A stretch of 33,887 nucleotides of DNA, from contig CAUJFU010000253.1 of the NCBI GenBank assembly GCA_963169055.1, forward strand, positions 1 to 33,887, written 5' to 3'. Shown in pieces: positions 1 to 8,559 of the stretch. The notes below the pieces were generated by a model, which did no database searches, was not told the origin of the DNA, and worked only from the letters and a program-made list of their open reading frames with translations. The position numbers were made by a program, and so were the translations under genes. Source of the stretch: Myxococcota bacterium (GTDB taxonomy: Bacteria > Myxococcota_C > UBA6777). Every line of letters starts with the position of its first letter. Position 1 is the stretch's first letter.

Positions 1-2
1 TC

Positions 3-1289
3 GCACCCCTTTCTTATTTTCTCAAACTTCATGCGAACGATGTGTCGCGTTACTTGCAACGTGAAATCCCGCACGTTCCGCATCATCGAGTGGCTTCGCT
101 GCTTGGTGTAGATTTCAGCACCGTGCAAACACAAAAAAAGCTCACGGCGTCACTCCTGCATACAACAATTACACAATGCGAAAAAACAGAATGTACTTCG
201 AAAGGAGTGATACAAAATTTCAAGAAGAAAGTCAAACAAGAAAATTCCAATTTGGTTTTTTCTGTGACAGAGAGAACCAGATCGCAGATCGATAAAATTA
301 TAAAAATATACAATTTATCAAAACAACCAATTCAAAACGGAAAAAAAATATCCGAATTATTCACAAAATACCAGGAAAATCCAGGCTGGTTTTCTTATGC
401 AAAAGAGTACGATGATTCAGAAAAAAAGAATGTACTTGAGCATCTCTTCGAGGTGCTCTGCCAAGAATTAACAAAACAAAAGCAACAGGCAAAAAAAACG
501 GACGACAAAAAAACGGACGACAAACGAGTTGGCTCGGCTGAACAAAACAATCAAATGAAGGCTCTGCTCGTGGAGATAATCCGAGGAGAAACGTACCCGT
601 TCTTGTTTACCAAAGTGCTGGTGTCGCCAAAGTGCAACCAATTAGAATCGTTGTTGCAACAAGCACAGGAACTCGTTTTACCGTTGCGGTTGCCTGCGCC
701 AAAAGGAACTGAGATTTCGACGCAATTCTCTTGTACATGGGAAGATTCATCGAAAGATACCAGTGTAGAGATCGAAACCAGTCGATTGTCCGGGAAAAAA
801 TGCTCTTTGATCAAGCTTTCAAAACAAAAGATATCTGTCGCCGCAGATTTTTCCCTCAAAAAGTGCCAACGCATCGAGAATATCTGGATAAAAAAAGGAA
901 ATGCGCAAACCATCGCCGTTGTAGCTTCCGACAAGGACGGAAGACGCATCGAACGTTTCTCAGCTTTGCTTTTTGCTTTGTCGGTGGGTAACGCGCTTCG
1001 ATTTTACCAAAAAAACGAAAATTGCGCGGTGCTGAATCAAGCATATTCAACACGCTTGCTCTCTTACTTACACCAAGTCTACGAATTTCTTTCGCATCAA
1101 TCTGTTCTCAAGAAGTGCGAAAAACATGAGAGTGAATCCACGAAACAGAGATGCAGTAGAAAACTTTCATTCGAAGAAAACATACAAATTCATCGATACT
1201 GCAAGCAGAAATTCGGACATATCCAAAACGAAGCAAGGAATTGTCAGACTTTGCTTCCAATTTGCCGCACGCCTAGAGGTGGAATGTGA
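3..1289 (+). CDS. hypothetical protein, 5' end outside window
   Basis: The frame is open to the left edge, so this is a partial gene. A GTG at 42 is an internal possibility, but the in-frame codons before it also read as ordinary protein sequence. I do not recognise the family. The visible 429 or so residues are hydrophilic and rich in Lys, Glu, Gln and Asn, with several scattered Cys and no membrane segment. A Lys/Thr/Asp stretch is encoded by a 15-bp unit repeated at 492-506 and 507-521. Codon use is A+T-rich, unlike the genes beyond 8,560. The stop (TGA 1287-1289) overlaps the GTG start of the next gene, so the two are translationally coupled. The neighbourhood suggests a component or cargo of a secretion-associated island, but nothing in the protein itself shows a function. 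Confidence 0.6.
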   Translation, partial: APLSYFLKLHANDVSRYLQREIPHVPHHRVASLLGVDFSTVQTQKKLTASLLHTTITQCEKTECTSKGVIQNFKKKVKQENSNLVFSVTERTRSQIDKIIKIYNLSKQPIQNGKKISELFTKYQENPGWFSYAKEYDDSEKKNVLEHLFEVLCQELTKQKQQAKKTDDKKTDDKRVGSAEQNNQMKALLVEIIRGETYPFLFTKVLVSPKCNQLESLLQQAQELVLPLRLPAPKGTEISTQFSCTWEDSSKDTSVEIETSRLSGKKCSLIKLSKQKISVAADFSLKKCQRIENIWIKKGNAQTIAVVASDKDGRRIERFSALLFALSVGNALRFYQKNENCAVLNQAYSTRLLSYLHQVYEFLSHQSVLKKCEKHESESTKQRCSRKLSFEENIQIHRYCKQKFGHIQNEARNCQTLLPICRTPRGGM

Positions 1290-3325
1290 ACGTTTATGTC
1301 TACGGCCAAACTCCAAAGACCACCAACAGAGATCCACAATTACTTTATTTTCCTGAAGGCGACGAACGCTCCCATAAAGAAGCTGAAGATATTTGGCAGA
1401 AAATGCGCCTCGTCCTAGATTTCGCAGAGGGTGGAGCTTGTTGTACGCTCCCAATTCAAAAAAACAAAAAAAACGAAGAAACATGGATGCATATCCAGTT
1501 TTATAGCTCAGGATTCGACGGCGATCGCCTTGCTTCTTTCTTTGTCTTGCTTTTGTTGTCCAAGCAAGAAATGGAAGATTGCAAGTGGTCTCCTTGGTCT
1601 TTGAAGGATTCGACAGGCTTTTTCGTAGCACGTGATCGCTGGATTAGACTTGACGCCCCCAAAACATACGCGCAACCGTTTGCTGTCGAAAATACAGAAA
1701 ATACAGAAAATACAGGCGAAGAATTTAGCAAACGAGTGCGCATATCGAAAGACTTGATACACGGCAAGGCAAAAAAAATCTTCTTTTGGGAGAACGAACA
1801 AGATATTTCGAAAGAGGCTTTCTCGGCCCTTTGTATACAAAATCCTTCGCAAGCTGCGTCTTACAGCTTGCTTCAATGCAAGATGAACAACAATTTCCCT
1901 TCTGCTTCCTTCGCCGCTCCTTTTGGTATGCTCTGCGGAGGGACGAAGCCAAACGAGATCCAAAAGGACGGCGTTTTGTTTGAATGGGCAGCGATTAAAA
2001 CAGATACAACGGCCCATCAAACAAACCCACGCCTAACCGCGCTTCCTTCAAAACCATCGACAACAACGAGCCATCACACCACCCACAAAGAAACCACTCT
2101 CCAACAAAACAGCAGTTCCCCAAACAACAACACAACAACACCAATCCCACCACCAAGAAACAACACCACCACGCAGCAGTCCGCCCTCAACTTAAAGGAA
2201 CAACGAACAGAACCATCGAAAAGCCAACCCAATTCCAGCCGCGTCCCTCTCCGTACAGAAACAAAAGAAGATGCCACACCCAACCAATCAATAAAAGAAT
2301 TGTTCTCGCGACAATCTACCTATCTCTGGCTGTCAACTTTCTGTTTGCTCTCGTTTAACGTTTATCTCTTCACCCAACAAACCTCGCTCAAATCGAAAAT
2401 CAGCCAGCAAAAAAACTCTCAAATTAAAGCTATGTTATCCAACCAGCTTTTTAAGGAACGTCTCTCTGAGTCGATTTCTGGCGCACTAAAAACAGAGAAA
2501 GTGTACGCATCTCGTACGATCGCTGACGCTTTTCAAACAACAGTTCAAAACATCAAAGCCAACGCTGACGAGATCAAAAAAAATACGAACAACATTAACA
2601 AAAACGATGGAAAAATTATAGAAAATACGAAACACATCAGTGCAAATAAGAAAAACATCACAAACAACTCTATAAAAATCATCAAAAACTCTGAAGACAT
2701 CGGCCTAAATAATCGAGTCGTTGAGCGGCTTAAACAAAAAGTTGAGCGGCTTAAACAAAAAGTAAAGGCACTTACAGATCTGGTGGGGCAAAAAACAGAT
2801 ACAGCGCAAGAAGACGGCAGCCTCTACGCAAGAAACGCCTTCTGCAAAAACGAATTTGGCAAACACAACAATAGATTGAATATGCTCGAAACAGTCGTCG
2901 GAAAAGACACGAGCACCGAAACGTGCAAAAACAACCCAGAAGCACTCCGTTGTGTGATAAAAAAAACACACCAGGATACAAAGGAGAATACTCATGCGAT
3001 ATGGGGGACAAACAAGAAGAAACGAAAAACGAAATCTCTTGTGACTCAATTAGCTACGTTGCATTCAAAGTTCGACGGACTAGAGCAAAAAGCAAGAAAG
3101 CACGATGGGAAGATACAAAAGCTCGTTGATACTGTGCTTGTGTTGATCGAAGGGTTGAAAGAACAGAAAAAGGAGGCTGTTAAAGAGGTCGAAAACGTAG
3201 AAACAATAATAAAGATCCTTACAAGAAAAAGAGAAACCCTGAAGAAAAAAGCTCTTCAAAAAAAACAAAATATTGAACGTTTTGAAAAAATTGAATTTTC
3301 ATTGAAAAAAATTCAGAGAAAATGA
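1286..3325 (+). CDS. single-pass membrane protein with long C-terminal coiled coil
   Basis: The gene encodes 679 residues. The GTG start overlaps the preceding stop, and an AGAGG ribosome site lies just upstream (about 1275-1279). An N-terminal part of about 235 residues matches no family I know. It is followed by a Pro/Thr/Asn/Ser-rich stretch (about 240-332), then one hydrophobic segment (about 345-365, YLWLSTFCLLSFNVYLF). The remainder (about 366-679) is Lys/Asn/Glu-rich with heptad character and probably coiled coil. Two short in-frame duplications are visible: a 9-bp unit three times at 1688-1714 (ENT repeats) and a 21-bp unit twice at 2720-2761 (RLKQKVE). This is the architecture of a membrane-anchored rod. 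Which side of the membrane the coil occupies is not decided by the sequence. The next gene begins 118 bases downstream. Confidence 0.75.
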   Translation: MNVYVYGQTPKTTNRDPQLLYFPEGDERSHKEAEDIWQKMRLVLDFAEGGACCTLPIQKNKKNEETWMHIQFYSSGFDGDRLASFFVLLLLSKQEMEDCKWSPWSLKDSTGFFVARDRWIRLDAPKTYAQPFAVENTENTENTGEEFSKRVRISKDLIHGKAKKIFFWENEQDISKEAFSALCIQNPSQAASYSLLQCKMNNNFPSASFAAPFGMLCGGTKPNEIQKDGVLFEWAAIKTDTTAHQTNPRLTALPSKPSTTTSHHTTHKETTLQQNSSSPNNNTTTPIPPPRNNTTTQQSALNLKEQRTEPSKSQPNSSRVPLRTETKEDATPNQSIKELFSRQSTYLWLSTFCLLSFNVYLFTQQTSLKSKISQQKNSQIKAMLSNQLFKERLSESISGALKTEKVYASRTIADAFQTTVQNIKANADEIKKNTNNINKNDGKIIENTKHISANKKNITNNSIKIIKNSEDIGLNNRVVERLKQKVERLKQKVKALTDLVGQKTDTAQEDGSLYARNAFCKNEFGKHNNRLNMLETVVGKDTSTETCKNNPEALRCVIKKTHQDTKENTHAIWGTNKKKRKTKSLVTQLATLHSKFDGLEQKARKHDGKIQKLVDTVLVLIEGLKEQKKEAVKEVENVETIIKILTRKRETLKKKALQKKQNIERFEKIEFSLKKIQRK

Positions 3326-3370
3326 TTCTTAAAAGGATATACACCAAAAAGATACGAAGTGAAGAGTCAA

Positions 3371-3409
3371 TGACCCGCCCCTAAAGGGCAGGCTTGTGAA
3401 AGCAAGCCC
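3371..3409 (+). repeat. two adjacent hairpins resembling an IS200/IS605-type end
   Basis: Two hairpins share one short stretch. The first is GCCC (3377-3380) with GGGC (3386-3389), loop CTAAA, and extends past one mismatch by CC/GG. The second is GGCTTG (3391-3396) with CAAGCC (3403-3408). The sequence TCAATGACCCGCCCCTAAAG leading into it resembles, from memory, the subterminal hairpins of IS200/IS605-family elements. No tnpA or tnpB remnant is present, so it would be a solo end or a domesticated fragment. It fills most of the only sizeable gap in the first part of this operon and could also act on mRNA. Confidence 0.4.
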
Positions 3410-3443
3410 GATTGACCAGACGGCAACAGAGGTAGCGACGCAA

Positions 3444-5267
3444 ATGAAAAAGCTGCTGGATATCGATACGGTGTTTACCTGCCCTCATGGAGAATCTTTT
3501 CGGGTGACACCGAATCGAGAGGGGATCGTAACAGTCAAAGGCAAGCAGCTCTTGACAAAAGAAGCTTTGATTGGAGCCAAAATCAAATCAGAGAAGAACC
3601 CCACCCACTGCGGGGTACAAGAATCAGGGAATCCTCCGATCGTGGCTTGCCGCACCATACTTGCGGTCATTGGTGGGTTTTCCCCGAAAGTTCACTTTCA
3701 ACATCAGATGTGCTTGCATGAAGGTGCCCGAGGCATGACCAACGGATTTCCCATCGGCGTATGGGCGGTGAAAAGTATTCCACAAGAAAAAGTCGTCTTC
3801 GAAAAAAGCAACGTCAACGTGCCCATTCCCGTCGCTCACAAAGAAGAACAAAAAGAAACGGCTATCGTAAGAAAAGAAATTCAAAAGAAAAAGACCCATC
3901 AAATCCAAATCACCATGCTCTACGAACGCAATCAGAAACCTGTGCGTGAGATCTGCTACGAAGTGACTTTCCCCGATAAGAAGACGTGTATCAAAGGAAA
4001 ATTAAATGAAGACGGAAAGGCATGCATCGTAGGCTTAGATTCAGGCCAATATCAAATTCGCTTTCCAGATCTTCCTGATTGTGCGTGGCGAGGAGAAAAA
4101 GAATCTGCACAGAATCAACCTTTGCCCGCGACATATAAAATCCAAGAAGGTGATTGCTTATCTACGATTGGAAAATCGTATCATGTCTCATGGGAGTGGT
4201 TGTGGGAAAAAAACGAAGAATTACGTAATAAAAGAAAAGAACCAAACCGAATTCAGGTGGGTGACATTTTAAAGGTACCCACACGAGAGAAAGAAACGCA
4301 ATCCTCTAAAGAATTAATTCTTGATCAAGAAAACACGTTTCTTCTGTTGAATGAGCCAACCGCTTTCTTTCTTCAGTTGAAGTCGAATGGTCTTCCTACA
4401 AAAAATCAGCGGTGTGCCTGTCTGTTCGATGGTGTCTTACAAGAAGAAAAAAGAAAATGGACAACGGATAACGAGGGAAATCTCCAGCTAGATGGCGAAA
4501 AGCAACTGTGGGCTTTGAGCAACACAAAAGAGATCCATGTGCTAACAGGTTTGCCCAACGGTGAGCAAAAGCCCGACAACGAGAAAAAGCCTCCGCAAGA
4601 GACTTACCACAGTTTCCGTTTTACGATGGAAGCTGTCAAGGCAAACGATGAGGCGAATACGCACAAACCGAATGAAAAAAAAATCGCCGTCAACGAAGAA
4701 GGGCTTAAAAGACTTATAAGTAAATCATTTGCAGCAAAGTTCGCAGAAGATCCAGACACCGTAAAAAGCATCCTTACGCTTATCGAGCGTACCATTGAAT
4801 TCATTCAGGAATATTATTCTAAAAAGAAGCCCTCTCCTCCTGAGATGCATCGGTTGATATTTAAAGAATTTTCTGCGGCGTTAGGACTCTTTGCAAACGC
4901 AAAAAACAATGAATCCCTCAATGCAATCGTTTTTGTCATCGAGCAATTCATCACAACCATCAAACTCAAAGATATCCTAAACATGAAGCCATCAAAGGCG
5001 GTGATGAAGATCAGCTCAACCGCAGCCCAAAAGCTTCTTAACGGTTTGGAATTTGCGAAGATTAATTCATGTGGCATCGCTCTTTCTTCACTGTTCATTG
5101 ATTTGGCCGCTCTGGCTTTGTCAGGGGCGGCGACTCCTGTTTCGGGTCCAGCAACACCAGCCACACTCTTGCTTTTTTTTATTACGGCTTGTCTGGTTCT
5201 TCTCCAAGCAATAGAAGTATCTGAACAATGTATTCTGCCAAAAGTCGACTTGAAAGAAGAGCGATGA
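3444..5267 (+). CDS. PAAR-like / LysM protein, probable type VI or contractile-injection associated cargo or adaptor
   Basis: I place the start at ATG 3444 (607 residues), preceded by AGAGG about ten bases upstream. An in-frame GTG at 3396 lies inside the hairpins and is less likely. Residues about 11-106 resemble PAAR-like (DUF4150/DUF4280 type) domains: a CPHG motif, further Cys, and Gly-Phe-Pro turns. Residues about 155-215 match the Ig-like module common in such proteins, with a YEVTFPDKK strand and closing FPDLPDCAW. Residues about 231-280 are a clear LysM domain (QEGDCLSTIGKSY through GDILKVP), followed by another small beta module. The C-terminal 60 residues are hydrophobic (about 543-592), with one or two membrane segments. 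Family knowledge of this domain string points to secreted effectors or spike-tip adaptors. The toxic activity, if any, is not visible. The stop overlaps the next start as ATGA. Confidence 0.7.
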   Translation: MKKLLDIDTVFTCPHGESFRVTPNREGIVTVKGKQLLTKEALIGAKIKSEKNPTHCGVQESGNPPIVACRTILAVIGGFSPKVHFQHQMCLHEGARGMTNGFPIGVWAVKSIPQEKVVFEKSNVNVPIPVAHKEEQKETAIVRKEIQKKKTHQIQITMLYERNQKPVREICYEVTFPDKKTCIKGKLNEDGKACIVGLDSGQYQIRFPDLPDCAWRGEKESAQNQPLPATYKIQEGDCLSTIGKSYHVSWEWLWEKNEELRNKRKEPNRIQVGDILKVPTREKETQSSKELILDQENTFLLLNEPTAFFLQLKSNGLPTKNQRCACLFDGVLQEEKRKWTTDNEGNLQLDGEKQLWALSNTKEIHVLTGLPNGEQKPDNEKKPPQETYHSFRFTMEAVKANDEANTHKPNEKKIAVNEEGLKRLISKSFAAKFAEDPDTVKSILTLIERTIEFIQEYYSKKKPSPPEMHRLIFKEFSAALGLFANAKNNESLNAIVFVIEQFITTIKLKDILNMKPSKAVMKISSTAAQKLLNGLEFAKINSCGIALSSLFIDLAALALSGAATPVSGPATPATLLLFFITACLVLLQAIEVSEQCILPKVDLKEER

Positions 5268-7060
5268 CGACGAAAACAAAGATCATAGAATCCAACCAAT
5301 CCAAATTGTTGAAAAATAACGTCCATTTGTTGGGAAATGTTAACGAAAAAATCTATGCAAATTGTGGTCGTTGGCAAAATAGTTCAACAGATTTTATTCT
5401 TGTTCATGAGAAAGAAGTCGTTCTTTGTACATGGGGAAATTTTCTTCATGAAGCAAGCAAAAAGAAGCGAGAAGAACTGCTTAGAGAAAAGAGAATCATC
5501 ACAACAGTTCCGCTCGGCTCCCACATCGACGACCCCGTAGTGGTTTATTATGACGACAGTATCGATACTGTCGACGTCAACAACGTTGAATCTTTTTTTG
5601 AGTCAAAGCAACTCAACGAATTTTTTAAGGCAGGGGCAAGTTTAACACCACGCCGTTGTTTTCCTCTTCTTCGGCAGCGCATGAGCGATTCGCTTAGCGA
5701 TGAACCTCTTGTTTTCATTGGAGATTGCCACATTCACCTGTTTCGTGGGTTGCCTTGCGATAATTTTATGAGTGGAAGCGGCAAAGAACGCAAATCGTTG
5801 GCGATTGAATTAGCTGGATTTTTAACTTTTTTCAAACGTTTTATAAAAAAAGAAAATATTATTCAGGTCGGAGATTTTTTCGAGGTTTGGGAAACACAAG
5901 GATTGTTTGAAGGTATGTTTGATCATTTCTTTGAAACATTTTGCGAAATTTGTAATAATTTAATTAAATTAAAAGATGAACAAAAATTTGATACAATTCA
6001 AAAGATTCATAATTTTTTGAGCACGCGATGTTTGGTAAGTCTTTCTTCAGAAGCAAGAGTAGAACACGTTGGAGGAACAGGTCTGGGAGCCGTTCATTTC
6101 TTCGAAACAAAAAAAACGAAGAAATTGCTAGAAGAATACGGATTAGAGTACGATCGTCTGATGATGCTGGGGAGGCTGTTGGGAGTGGAAACGAACACGC
6201 TCGAATTAACACTGCACGAAACGATTGCAGGATTGAGCAGAGGAGTTTGTATTGCGTATTTCGATAAAAACAAGACAAAAAGTGCTTTAAAAAAGCGGTT
6301 TGGAGCCAAAGTAAGCGTCCAACATATCGAACAATTCTTAAAGCAAAAAGGGCACACTTTTGAACAAGCAGGGAACGGAGGGCAAGATGCCAATTGGCGG
6401 TTTTATCGTCATCGCGACGTGATCCAATCAATAAAGAATCAGTATCCAGAATTGGCGACGCATTGGGAAGATTTTACATTCATACATGGGAACCACGACA
6501 CACCCTACCCAAACCTCTATCTGCTTCACCACTATGCGGAGAAAACGGATTGGAAGCTCACACCACAAGAGATCAAAAAACACTACCATGTTGAGGCCGC
6601 ACTTGAAAAGGATGGTTTGCTTTCGGTGATAGAAAATTGCAACGTTCGAGAGGTTCTTTTTGCTGATCCTTCCCCTGCTTTAGAGAATTATCCTGCGCGC
6701 CAAGCTTTTTTGAAAAGAGGAAAGAAGGATTGCATTTTTGTAGAACACGGCCACGGGCATGATGTGTTCAACAACGATCTCAACTACTTCTCTGAAAAAG
6801 GATTAGATTCAGGGTACCACCAAGCCAGAGATTGGGTAATTAGTGAACTAACAGAAAACCGGTGGAATACGGTCTCGATGAAGCCGTTGGATAGAATAGC
6901 AACGTACGGTCCGATATGGGGTCTCGTGCCAGTAACTCAAGAACGTTCAGAGCATCTTTTTGAAAAGATGCCGAACATAAAGATGGTTGTGCTAGGACAT
7001 TCTCACGTGCCTGGACTATCGCTCAGCGCACAAAACACAAAAGAAAGGTCAAACTCATGA
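5264..7060 (+). CDS. calcineurin-like metallophosphoesterase with large internal insertion
   Basis: The start is ATG 5264, in a 4-base ATGA overlap with the preceding stop, giving 598 residues. An upstream ATG at 5228 would overlap 40 bases and is less likely. All metal-binding blocks of the calcineurin-like superfamily are present in order: GDCHIH (about 153-158), QVGDFFEVW (201-209), IHGNHD (407-412), EHGHGHD (494-500) and LGHSH (577-581). It should therefore be a catalytically competent dinuclear metal phosphoesterase. Two things are unusual: an N-terminal extension of about 150 residues and about 200 residues between the second and third blocks, where simple members have far fewer. The substrate is unknown; nucleotides, phospholipids or phosphoproteins are all possible. 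The operon context with an exported LysM/PAAR-like protein suggests a linked role. It ends in an ATGA overlap with the next gene. Confidence 0.85.
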   Translation: MTTKTKIIESNQSKLLKNNVHLLGNVNEKIYANCGRWQNSSTDFILVHEKEVVLCTWGNFLHEASKKKREELLREKRIITTVPLGSHIDDPVVVYYDDSIDTVDVNNVESFFESKQLNEFFKAGASLTPRRCFPLLRQRMSDSLSDEPLVFIGDCHIHLFRGLPCDNFMSGSGKERKSLAIELAGFLTFFKRFIKKENIIQVGDFFEVWETQGLFEGMFDHFFETFCEICNNLIKLKDEQKFDTIQKIHNFLSTRCLVSLSSEARVEHVGGTGLGAVHFFETKKTKKLLEEYGLEYDRLMMLGRLLGVETNTLELTLHETIAGLSRGVCIAYFDKNKTKSALKKRFGAKVSVQHIEQFLKQKGHTFEQAGNGGQDANWRFYRHRDVIQSIKNQYPELATHWEDFTFIHGNHDTPYPNLYLLHHYAEKTDWKLTPQEIKKHYHVEAALEKDGLLSVIENCNVREVLFADPSPALENYPARQAFLKRGKKDCIFVEHGHGHDVFNNDLNYFSEKGLDSGYHQARDWVISELTENRWNTVSMKPLDRIATYGPIWGLVPVTQERSEHLFEKMPNIKMVVLGHSHVPGLSLSAQNTKERSNS

Positions 7061-7551
7061 AGAAAACAGTCGCATCTCTCGTTTTTTGTTTCTTTTTCTC
7101 GGCTGCGTATTCACCGAAAGCCGAGGCAACGGAAAAAACGGGATGCCAAAGTACCTTCGAAATTTGCATCAAAAGTGCTTCTACAGAGGAAAATCAGTGC
7201 TGGGAAGAAGGACAGCAAAAAATCGAAAAAGAGATGGCAGGAAGTTCGCTGAAAGTGGATGCGCTCAAAGCAGCAAAAGAAGAGTGCGCAAAGAAAGCGA
7301 AGCCAAAAAAAAGAGACTGCCTGATCGAAAAGTCCGTTTGTGTGATAGAAGGCTTGCAAAAGGAAAATGCGCAAATCAAACAACAGATCAAAGACATGGA
7401 TCAGAAACTGGCTGCGCTGACAGGGAAAGGCGGCATTTTGGAGAAGATGCAAAATTTACTTGATGGACTGAAAAAGTCCATCGAAGCCGTCAAGGCATCC
7501 ATCGGGGATGTCTCGCAACTATCAAAAATTACAGAGAACAAGAAGAAGTAG
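7057..7551 (+). CDS. secreted Cys-rich coiled-coil protein, hypothetical
   Basis: The gene encodes 164 residues. ATG 7057 overlaps the preceding TGA (ATGA) and has an AAAGG site about nine bases upstream. The N-terminus is a Sec signal peptide: Lys-Lys, a hydrophobic core ending FFFSAAYS, and a likely cleavage after AEA (about 25). The mature part carries six Cys in two clusters (CQSTFEIC, then CWEE, EECAKK, DCLIEKSVC), which suggests disulfides outside the cytoplasm. It ends in a Lys/Glu/Leu-rich coiled coil (about 105-150). I do not recognise the family. It shares its signal-plus-coil design with the next gene, so the two may associate in the envelope; that is inference. Confidence 0.7.
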   Translation: MKKTVASLVFCFFFSAAYSPKAEATEKTGCQSTFEICIKSASTEENQCWEEGQQKIEKEMAGSSLKVDALKAAKEECAKKAKPKKRDCLIEKSVCVIEGLQKENAQIKQQIKDMDQKLAALTGKGGILEKMQNLLDGLKKSIEAVKASIGDVSQLSKITENKKK

Positions 7552-7695
7552 CCCATCGCGTCGCAGGGGCTGCTCAAAAAGGTGAAGGGCAAAATCCCGA
7601 AGCACTCCAGAACTTCGGGGCTGAATTCATCGCCTATTCAATCGGCCTTCGCGGTGCAAAAAAAGAAGCTCGACTCCAAAAGAACAGGAAGACTC

Positions 7696-8559
7696 ATGAC
7701 GAAACAAAGACGACACTGTGCGTTGCTATCGATCGCAACGATGTTGCTTTGGACACTTTTTCCTTCATCGACCTTCGGAAACACAACAGATGCGATCCTC
7801 AAGCTCTTTAAGGAGGTTACAGAACTCAAAAAAAGAGCACACGAGCAAGACACTCTGATCGCGAAACTGAAGAAAGAAGTCGAAAAACAGAGCAACGATA
7901 TCAAAGATTTAAGGGGTCGAAAGCAAACCTTGGGAAATCAAACACATATCCCTAAAGAAGGTTGGGTTGTCAAAGGTCCGCTTGTGCAAGAAAGTGACGC
8001 CTCTGCAAGACCTTTCGTTACGCACCGCAACGTGCTTACGTTTGTTGGCGAGCCGTCCGGCGATTACAACAAAGACGTACACGGTGCCTACTATTACCAC
8101 ATCAAGACTCCTCTACGGGTGGAGAGTAGTCATATGTACCGCTATGATCTGGTGTGTTATGCGTACGGAGCGGCAAGACCTTTTTCAGCAACATACGTTG
8201 GATATTTGTATGCTGGTTGGCGCGTAAATCCGATCTACAACGGGCACACGCGAATGAGTAATACACCCCCAGATCGAGGACTCCGAACCAGCCAATACGT
8301 AAGCAAGGATGGATGGCTCCATCTGAAGTTTGGTGCCATCAACAGGTACATTCTCCAATGCGTGTTGCACTACCAATCGAGCTATTATTTGGGCAGTGCC
8401 GCAGACTTGCACAAGACCCACGCATCCAAAAACTATCAGGTGTTTACAAGGAAAGACAACAGGAACGATATGTTGTGCAGAGCAGCAAACCAAAGCGCGT
8501 GCATACAAGAATCAGCGCACCCTTTTTTCCATGAAATCCCCGCAGCAAGGGCCAAGTAG
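7696..8559 (+). CDS. secreted protein with N-terminal coiled coil and beta-rich C-terminal domain, possible fibre-like trimer
   Basis: I choose ATG 7696 (287 residues) because AGGAAG lies just upstream and the protein then begins with a signal peptide (LLSIATMLLWTLFPSSTFG). An in-frame GTG at 7582 would add 38 unconvincing residues before it. After the signal come about 45 residues of coiled coil (TDAILKLFKEVTELKK onward). The rest is a Tyr/Gly/His-rich, probably beta-sandwich domain of about 180 residues with HGAYYYHIKT, YRYDLVCYAYG and ATYVGYLYAGW. A coil followed by such a domain recalls phage tail-fibre or adhesin C-termini, but I cannot name a family. The last 48 bases overlap the convergent end of the oleBC gene. 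Confidence 0.65.
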   Translation: MTKQRRHCALLSIATMLLWTLFPSSTFGNTTDAILKLFKEVTELKKRAHEQDTLIAKLKKEVEKQSNDIKDLRGRKQTLGNQTHIPKEGWVVKGPLVQESDASARPFVTHRNVLTFVGEPSGDYNKDVHGAYYYHIKTPLRVESSHMYRYDLVCYAYGAARPFSATYVGYLYAGWRVNPIYNGHTRMSNTPPDRGLRTSQYVSKDGWLHLKFGAINRYILQCVLHYQSSYYLGSAADLHKTHASKNYQVFTRKDNRNDMLCRAANQSACIQESAHPFFHEIPAARAK

